The translations under genes were made by a program, and so were the position numbers. Source: Cyprinodon diabolis (Eukaryota; Chordata; Actinopteri; Cyprinodontiformes; Cyprinodontidae). From it: a stretch of DNA of 64,000 bases. The notes under the pieces are model-generated. The model made no database searches, was not told the DNA's origin, and worked only from the letters and a program-made list of their open reading frames with translations. Shown here piece after piece: positions 57,481-64,000 of the stretch. Within the stretch, counting starts at the first letter, position 1. Every line of letters starts with the position of its first letter. The stretch covers positions 37,986,235 through 38,050,234 of the forward strand of contig CM060066.1 in the NCBI GenBank assembly GCA_030533445.1. The letters run 5' to 3'.

Positions 57481-58559
57481 ACCCTCAAACCTGTCAAGGA
57501 GAGAGGGACAGCAGCGGCAGCATCGGGAGGAAATATCAAACAAAGAAATTGAGAGATTTTGGGAAGGCAGCAGAAAAAATCGACCTGTTAAGATGTTCAC
57601 TTACATAAAAGTTGAAACAGAAACGATATAAGAAGCCCAATGATTCTGATTTCTGTGTTAGTTTACTGCTTTGGACGAGATGTAATGTGTGGCCATTAAA
57701 ATCGGGCTTGTTTGAGTTGAACCGCTGCACTTGTGTCACCAAATCCAGCAGGCCTTAGCCCCAGCTGGGGAGATAAGGTGTTAATACCAAGCCCAGGGCC
57801 CAGTCTTATCTTCCCAGCAGATAGAGAGAAAGCATAGAAAGGGAGGGCAGGGCTGACAAGGAGAGGAAAACAAGGGGGACAAAAACAAGTGTCTTGCAGA
57901 AACCCTGGCTGGCTGACCGTGTTAGTGCGTCCTCGCGCTGTTGGCATAGAAACTAATCCACGTTCACATCTCTCCATCCCTGTGGCTATGACACGGCTAG
58001 CTAGGGGGAGGAGAGGTAGCTGTTGGCGTTATCCTGTTAATAATAAGAAGGAGGGGGTTCCGGTTGGTAGGTTGGCTGACACTCTTGGCCTCCAGCTGCG
58101 GCTCTCTGTAGGATGCAAACCTGTTCGAGCACACCCTGATCCTCTCTGCAGCTGTTGTTCCACAACTTTGGTAAACACAGCTGGAGGACAGCAGACAATC
58201 TTGGAGGATGTATTGATCAAACTAGGCTTAGAACAAATTAACTAGCAGCTGGGAGTCATGAGTTGTTTTACTCGAGCGTTTTACCTTTTCACATGCATTT
58301 ACTCTGGCAAACAGTTGGTGCTGTAGTCAGAAAACTCTTCAAGACTTTAACTTTCAGTTTGCAGATTTGTTATTATGTTTTTTTATTTAGTACGCTAGAA
58401 GGGTTTTCGTATTTTCGTCAGTTTAAGCTCATGGTATAGCATTTGAAAAGTCCAGACTTAGACTAAACCTTTCCAAAGCTTTATTCTTATTTTGTTTCTG
58501 TTTTTTGCCATTCACAAGTACACTCTAGTGTGCTTCAGATAATGGCCAGTGCAGATAAT
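57481..58559. other. No recognised gene
   Basis: A GTG-initiated frame of 118 codons at 57889-58245 and an opposing frame have no recognisable domain. The rest is AT-rich. Confidence 0.35.
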
Positions 58560-58700
58560 CAAAGTGCACTTGAGCTTAATGTCACAAACTAATGAGCAGA
58601 TAATTATCATTTTCCGTCAAAAAGCAGAGTTCATGGTTCATCCGTTACACAGTGACGCCTCCTCCAAAGCTGCCGTATCTTTTTGCTAAAATGCTCTGTT
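58560..58700. promoter_or_regulatory. Candidate conserved non-coding element
   Basis: Contains AATGAGCAGATAATTATCAT (about 58590-58610) and CCTCCTCCAAAGCTGCC. The call is inferred from texture alone. Confidence 0.25.
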
Positions 58701-59789
58701 ACAGAGGTGAACCTTGCAAAAAGTTCCCCTTTTCTCATATCAATCCACAAGGTAATGAATATGTTTTTTGCAGATGTAAGACCTGACTTTGTGTTTTGTT
58801 CTCAAAATTGAGCTGAGACCATTTATTTGGCCCAGTCACTTTCCTATTATCGTAACTTAATCCTTGAGCTTAAGTGAGAAATGTGAGGGTGACCATGCTT
58901 AGATGTCTTGCCTTTTGTGATCTCCTAGATGAGCAGTTGATATGTTTTGGGGATCATTAAAGCATAGGCTACTCCTGTTAATTTCATCACTGTTCCATGT
59001 TGCTTGATTTATGGATAATGATTCTCATGGTGGTTTATTAGATTCCCAAAGCAGTATGCTTCTCTCAAAATGTTAGGGACTTATTATTTACACATTATCA
59101 TCTCATCTCGCTCATCTTCTATTTTCAGATTTCTTCCAATCCTTATATGCCATGTTGTTTTGGGATCATTTTGCTACATTGTGTTGTTAGACAGGTTCCA
59201 GAAAGGTGATTTTATGAAAGTGCATATCAGGCAGGCATCAGACCTAAATGTTGCTGAGAGGAACTGAACTTACCTTGCTCCTCTGCCAGAAAAATTTTAG
59301 TCTGTCACAACTGATTTGTGATTTAAAAGTTTTGGGGGGGTTTTCGTTGCTTTTTTTGTGGTTGCTAAAGTTATCTTTATTAAATTAGTTTGTTGCTCTT
59401 AAAATCTGTGATTTAAAAACTCAAAAACTGAAGAAAAAAAATTAGGAGAAGAAGTCATCGTAAATTAAATTTCTTAAGGCTTCTGACCTTCAAACTCTCC
59501 CAGTAAACTCCAGACTTTAAACCGGTAGATGTTATCAAATATTTAACGCCCTCTTTAAGATAACTTTAAATCAAATAGCCGCTTTGATTGTTAGTCTACT
59601 GTTTATTTCTTTGGATGATTATTTTGCTTAGTTAATCATTTCAGAGCAGTTCATAAACAAACTCTTGATTAAAGTCTTCATCGTTAGATCTTCTGTGGTT
59701 TTAGTTTTTATTGTATGCATCTTGAAGAATACAAAGAGTTCTCCTATTCCCCCATTTAACATGATAATAATTACTTTTTGAGAAGGTAG
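58701..59789. other. No recognised feature
   Basis: AT-rich sequence with no supported gene or repeat. Confidence 0.4.
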
Positions 59790-60040
59790 CATTCAGCCTA
59801 CCATCTGACTATCAGGGTCATGGTGGGGCTGGTGCGTATCTCCAACTGTCAATGTGTGAAACATTCACACCTAAGGATAATTTAATGATGCCAATCAACC
59901 GAACAGTGATGTTTTTTGGACTGTGGGCGGCAGCCGCAGTACCCAGTGAGAACCCTCACATGCTCTGTGAGAACATAGAAACTCCATGCAGAAAAGCCCA
60001 AGACCAGAATTTGTAACCAAGGCAACAGGGGCAACTTTTT
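59790..60040 (+). repeat. Teleost dispersed repeat E, right-part copy
   Basis: GTGCGTATCTCCAACTGTC, TTCACACCTAAGGATAATTT, TTTTGGACTGTGGGCGGCAG, CTCCATGCAGAAAAGCCC and AAGGCAACAGGGGCAAC appear in the family order. Diverged. Confidence 0.65.
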
Positions 60041-60066
60041 TTTCATGGTAGAACAGAACAGAACAT

Positions 60067-60093
60067 AATAGAATAGAATAGAATAGAATAGAA
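60067..60093. repeat. (TAGAA)n pentanucleotide microsatellite
   Basis: About five units of AATAG/TAGAA. Confidence 0.85.
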
Positions 60094-60229
60094 ACTTTAG
60101 TTGCCTATCCCAAGGGTAACAGCAATGTATGCTCAATTAACACAGATATAAAACCAATAGCTATAATGCAAAAATATACCAAAATGCATTTCAAATGCAC
60201 AAACTGTTGACAACATTTGTTAGTTCAAT

Positions 60230-60830
60230 CTCTAACGTTATGCTCTCCCTGCTTTTTCTCATAGTAACTTCATCCGGTCTGTTCCTGTTTGGCTGTGACA
60301 CCACCCTGGAGAGAAATATCAGCTGTGATGCTGCCATCAACCCCTTTGTTTATAGATGTTGGAGTTTGGCCTGTTTTTCAGTGTAGTCCTGTTTCTCTGA
60401 CTGTTACTAACTCTGTTTGCTCTCTTTCATGCTCTGACGTGGGAGCTTGCTTGGAGCTTGTATGCCTGGTTGTGTGTTTCCTGGACGGGGTCGCATGTGG
60501 AGCTGGTTGACAGTTGCTTTTCTATCTTTGCTTCTTTTTCTATGTCCACTTCTGTCCCCTTGAACCCCAGTTGGCTGCAGCAGATGGCCGAAAATCACAC
60601 TGAGCCTGGTTCTGCTGGAGGTTTCTTCCTGTTAAAAGGGAATTTTCCTCTTCATTGTTGCAGGGACAGGGATTGCTGTCGAGTCAATGAGTCGATGCAA
60701 TCAACTGGTTTTCCTTAGAAAACTTTGAACCAATTTGTGTGATCTGGTTCAATGTTCTTTGTAAAGTGCCTTGAGACAGCATGTGTTGTGAATTGGCGCT
60801 ATGTAAATAAACTGAATTGAACTGAGGAAA
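60230..60830 (+). mobile_element. L2/Rex-type LINE 3' tail
   Basis: GAACCCCAGTTGGCTGCAGC, GAGCCTGGTTCTGCTGGAGG (about 60601) and CTGTTAAAAGGGAATTTTCC are followed by CAATGAGTCGATGCAATC, GTGCCTTGAGACAGC, GGCGCTATGTAAATAAACTG and a terminal TGAATTGAACTGA. This is the best-preserved 3' end of the family in the window. ORF2 is not recognisable upstream. Confidence 0.75.
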
Positions 60831-61301
60831 TAAACTAAATTCAATTGAAAATAAATGAATAAATCTATATAAAAAATGATAATAATTTTACAATGAAATC
60901 CCTCACCTGTTGAGATCCCCAACTGTCGCAGTTTGAAAAAATGCTTTTTGTGCATTGCATATTTTTTTCTGTGTTGTCTCGGCCAGTGGGACTTTGCATC
61001 TCCTGCCTGATGAGAGGAGAGTTAATGAGGGATGGAGGGAATGAGATGGTTCCTCTCTAATCAGGACAGCTTTTCCAATCATAAGAAACTCAATAGGACA
61101 GTGAATTCTTTGCCACACGAATTATTTTGTTAGCCAGATTTGTCTTGCATTACTTTGCTAGTAATGAAGTCGTACCAGGACGTTATTCTGAAGGTGAGAA
61201 TGGATTAGGATGACTGGAAACCATTACTAAAAATCTTTCTGCTGATGTTAAAAAACCCCAGCTTACTGAGAAGATGTAGACATGTCAAGGTTTTTCTACA
61301 A
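60831..61301. other. No recognised feature
   Basis: No supported gene or repeat. Confidence 0.4.
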
Positions 61302-61304
61302 ACT

Positions 61305-62340
61305 GGGCCGGATTTATCAAGATCCAATTTTGCGTGCAGTAATTTGCGCTCGCAAACTGGAATTTTGCGCGAGGGACTGAACCATGGTTTGCGGGTGATT
61401 TAACAAGAGCGATTGCGTAACTGGTGGCAGGTGCAAAACTGTTGGAGACGCCCTATTTAAATGATGGTTTTGCGCGTTTTGTGGTTTGCGGCATGGCGAG
61501 TTTGGACAGCAGAAGGCGCAAAAGGAAATTCGACCCCATGGAAATGGAGGTATTGGTGGATGAAGCCAACAAACATTTAAGTGAGCTACAGCAAAGAAGT
61601 GTGCCTGTCACACAGAGGAACGCTTTATGTGAACAAATCTGTAATAAAGTAAACGCTGTTGGTGAAACCTTGCGAACAGTGGATGAAGTAAAAAGAAGAT
61701 ACCAGGATATTAGAAGGCAAACCAAAGAAAAACTGGCATATAACAAAACATCTGCGAACAAAAGAGGAGGGGGCACAGTAGATGAGATGCCTCTGACCAG
61801 CATTGAGGAACAAGTACAGCTGACGCTCTGTGAGGAGCAAATCACTGGGATTGCAGCTCCAAAATGGCAATGCTGGATAAACGATATGTTTGGATGATCG
61901 TTTCCTCGTTCATTCCAAAAATATTCACACGGAGTGAAAAAATGCGTTCTCTGCGTCTCCTTGCTTCATTTCGATGTCTCCTTCTTGCGACAAGTGCGCA
62001 ATTACGCATACAGACCATTTGCACCTTCTTTTGAAACGTGTTAAATATAGAGTCAGATACCATTAGCAAAATTGCTTTCAGGTTTGATAAATCACTTTGC
62101 GAGTGCTAAATTAATATATTTACATGTTCTCCTCCCACAAGACGCACTTTTGCGTGTAAACGCCCCATATTGAATATTCATTGCAGAAAAAGTACTAAAT
62201 GGATAAGAGGCGCTATTTAGCACGTTTTAAAGACCAAATCCTTTTAGCACGCTGTTGATAGATCAGTTTGTACATTTTTTAGCGTGCGCAGTGAAATAGC
62301 TCACGTTTTTATACACGCAAACCTTTGATAGATCCGGCCC
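61305..62340 (+). mobile_element. Compact Harbinger-like element carrying only a Myb-like gene
   Basis: Terminal inverted repeats GGGCCGGATTTATCAA (left) and GGGCCGGATCTATCAA (right, complement) are 16 bp with one mismatch. A GCGTG block follows within 30 bp on each side. The flanks share ACT (61302-61304 and 62341-62343), the 3-bp duplication expected for PIF/Harbinger. The element is 1036 bp and has no transposase, so it would need one in trans. Further TTGATARATC motifs occur near the right end (about 62083 and 62253). The gene at 61493 sits in the left half. Confidence 0.85.
61493..61897 (+). CDS. Myb/SANT-like DNA-binding protein of a Harbinger-like element
   Basis: 134 codons with no stop or frameshift. 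The ATG at 61493 (MASLDSRRRKRKFDPMEMEV) is preferred because the longer frame starts only with GTG at 61424. Residues of about 8-85 fit the trihelix Myb/SANT-like fold of Harbinger second proteins and NAIF1-type relatives: KRKFDPMEMEVLVDEANKH (helix 1), a middle helix with NALCEQICNKVNAVG, then RTVDEVKRRYQDIRRQTKEK (helix 3, with RRY in place of the usual KKW). The C-terminal LTSIEEQVQLTLCEEQITGI matches the short motif after the domain. In autonomous elements this protein binds the transposon ends and the transposase. Here it is the only gene. An intact frame in a degraded neighbourhood suggests a young copy or retained function. Confidence 0.8.
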   Translation: MASLDSRRRKRKFDPMEMEVLVDEANKHLSELQQRSVPVTQRNALCEQICNKVNAVGETLRTVDEVKRRYQDIRRQTKEKLAYNKTSANKRGGGTVDEMPLTSIEEQVQLTLCEEQITGIAAPKWQCWINDMFG

Positions 62341-62639
62341 ACTGTGTCAGACTGTGTGTCGAAGTACAAACATGTGTTTATCTGTGTTTGCAGATAATTA
62401 AAACACTCCACCTGTTCAGCCTGTTCTCCCCGAATAGTGATAGGCTGAAAAAAGGAGAGAGTCCTGGATCAAATTTACCAAGAGGCCCAGTTTGGGATCA
62501 GTGTTTTCCATTGGGGCACAGAACAATAGAATTAAAGAAACAATAATTGTTTAATTAGTGAGCCACAGCCCCACTTGTTACTCTAGGGCTGCAGGTGAAA
62601 ACCCCTTACAGATGGAAACCTTGATGCTGTCTTAATACG
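62341..62639. other. No recognised feature
   Basis: No supported gene or repeat. Confidence 0.4.
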
Positions 62640-62965
62640 TCTCCTATTGATACTCATATCGCCTCAACACAGGGCAACAGTGCCGTCAGATGAAGGAGTT
62701 TGCCCTGCAATCGGAGGGATGTCAGATCAAGCTCTGGCATTCATTGTCGTTGGGTCCTTGGGCAAGACACTTCCACCGCATTGCCTACCCCTGGGGGTCA
62801 GAGGGACTGGTGGCGCCAGTGTATGGCAGCCTTGTCAGTGAGCCCCAGGGCAGCTGTGGCTACAATGCAGCTTACCATCATCAGTGTGTGAGTGAATGAC
62901 TGAATTTAGTGTAAAGCGCTTTAGTCAAGTCCTCTGACTTTAAAAATTGCTATATAAGTACAGGC
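62640..62965 (+). mobile_element. SINE/LINE-tail repeat, plus copy
   Basis: TTGGGTCCTTGGGCAAGACA (about 62749), GGGGGTCAGAGGGACTGG, GTGGCGCCAGTGTATGGCAG, CAGCTGTGGCTACAATGCAG and TGTAAAGCGCTTTAG, ending GCTATATAAGTACAGGCC. It is complementary to the repeat at 8931-9460. Three overlapping open frames within it are repeat by-products. Confidence 0.75.
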
Positions 62966-63741
62966 CATTTACTTTAAAGTACATTGTAAAGGAAAAAATA
63001 TATATATTTTTTCCCAGCAACCAATCAGTTACAGTTTCTATTATACTATTCTGAATTTAATACAGGGGCCACAATAGAAGCCATGAACAGTTCTAAAGAA
63101 ACATTGAACATTGACCCCTTCTAGATCTGCCTTAGTTTCTGTCTTTTTGTGCTCCCTACATTGAGTTCAAGTGATTTCTCAACAAGAGTTGCTAGTGGTC
63201 AATGACTAGTTGATACTAGGTGAGAGCCGTCACACTGTCCCTGTTTCCAAAAGACTTAATCCCACTCTTCTACAACTGATGTTGTTACTCCAGATGGAGA
63301 ACAGGATTAAGGATAAAAACAGAACTTGAGGAGATCCGGTATTTAAAACCAAGGTACACGACTTAAAAATATTCTCCACTCATTAAATAATTCTTCATCC
63401 ATAAAGTCAAAGTTGGGTGAATCAGTGGGATTATAGTATTAGAAGTAGAAGTGGTTCACAAATAAAATCACAGTATTTAGTGATGCAGAGTTTGTGTGTT
63501 ACTGCTGTGTTTAGAGAATAGTTTTGCTTCTCTATGCCTTGTTTACTCTGTAGGCAAGTTTTTTCAGACACCATGTGTGATCACATACAACCCTTTCCAT
63601 ACATTTGGACAGTAGAGGCTGTAATGTTCTTAGCATTTGCCTATTTAGGGATGTGTGCTATGAAGGGCATAATTCCAAGGAAACACAAGAGGTATTGAAA
63701 CAGTCTAGTAATGACTGCAAAATAATTAGACTGGTTGCTGT
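62966..63741. other. No recognised feature
   Basis: Contains a short (TA)n run at about 62998-63010. No gene. Confidence 0.4.
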
Positions 63742-63885
63742 AAAACAGGTATGTCCAAAGTCAGTCCTTGAGGGTCGCTGTCCTGCAGGTATCTGATTTT
63801 TCCCTACTTTAGAACAGCTAATTTGGTGACTACAGCTCAGCAAATCAGCTATGAATGAAAACCAGCTGTGCTTAAGTAAAATGTT
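63742..63885 (+). mobile_element. hAT-type MITE fragment
   Basis: CAGGTATGTCCAAAGTCAGTCC, GGGTCGCTGTCCTGCAGGT, TGATTTTTCCCTACTTTAG and ACCAGCTGTGCTTAAG match a common teleost non-autonomous repeat (pattern GTGTCCAAACTCGGTCCTCGAGGGCCGC). The right end is incomplete before the window ends. Confidence 0.6.
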
Positions 63886-64000
63886 AAGGGCCTTTATCAT
63901 GCAAAATCAACATTGTTGACCTTTTATCAATGTTATAATTCCACTCCTTCATCGGTATTGTGCACAAAGTGATGTTTCGTTCTCTGAGTAATTGTCATGA

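Noticed and set aside
57889..58245. 118-codon frame as a host exon
   Set aside because: It starts with GTG, has no domain and is opposed by another open frame. No splice-site pattern is convincing.
61424..61492. Upstream extension of the Myb-like ORF
   Set aside because: The 23 extra codons start with GTG, and the family similarity begins only after the ATG at 61493.

Overview
This window reads as teleost fish nuclear DNA, probably from a percomorph. It is AT-rich, has no operon-like gene packing, and is full of repeat families I recognise from fish genomes: L2/Rex-type LINE 3' tails, hAT, Harbinger, piggyBac and Tc1-like DNA transposons, and LTRs. I could not place the species. I found no exon of a recognisable host protein gene, no tRNA or rRNA gene and no CRISPR array. 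The window looks like a gene desert or a very long intron.

The mobile elements are the best-supported content, because many keep their target-site duplications (TSDs). From left to right: a hAT element (1109-2455, TSD CCTGGGGG) with a solo LTR inside it (1624-2288, TSD GTGAC); a solo LTR at 5600-6087 (TSD ACTTT); a hAT element at 6477-8461 (TSD ATTGTAAC); a decayed Harbinger element at about 12.8-15.8 kb with a HARBI1-type transposase pseudogene on the plus strand and a Myb/SANT-like pseudogene on the minus strand. The transposase is split by an 884-bp solo LTR (13149-14032, TSD GTACA).

Next come an LTR retroelement with both LTRs (17825-20668, TSD AAACT) that carries one 457-codon proline/serine-rich ORF and no pol; a TIR element at 21800-22416; a TTAA-flanked piggyBac-like element (36511-37019); a related solo LTR (38061-38982, TSD CTTTC); a short TIR element with an exon-like start (43667-44223); a Tc1-like remnant (44630-45135); a third copy of the LTR family (about 52740-53148, minus); and a compact Harbinger-like element (61305-62340, TSD ACT) whose only gene is an intact Myb/SANT-like ORF of 134 codons.

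Between the elements lie AT-rich stretches with nothing recognisable, and about a dozen islands of less repetitive sequence with homeodomain-type TAATTA cores (for example 3.85-4.2, 10.86-11.4, 27.4-27.6, 30.8-31.1, 41.2-43.0 and 56.9-57.3 kb). They look like vertebrate conserved non-coding elements, but that rests on texture alone. No system of cooperating host genes is visible. The functional units here are transposon parts, and the most notable are the stand-alone Myb-like Harbinger, the LTR element without pol, and the nested Harbinger/LTR locus.
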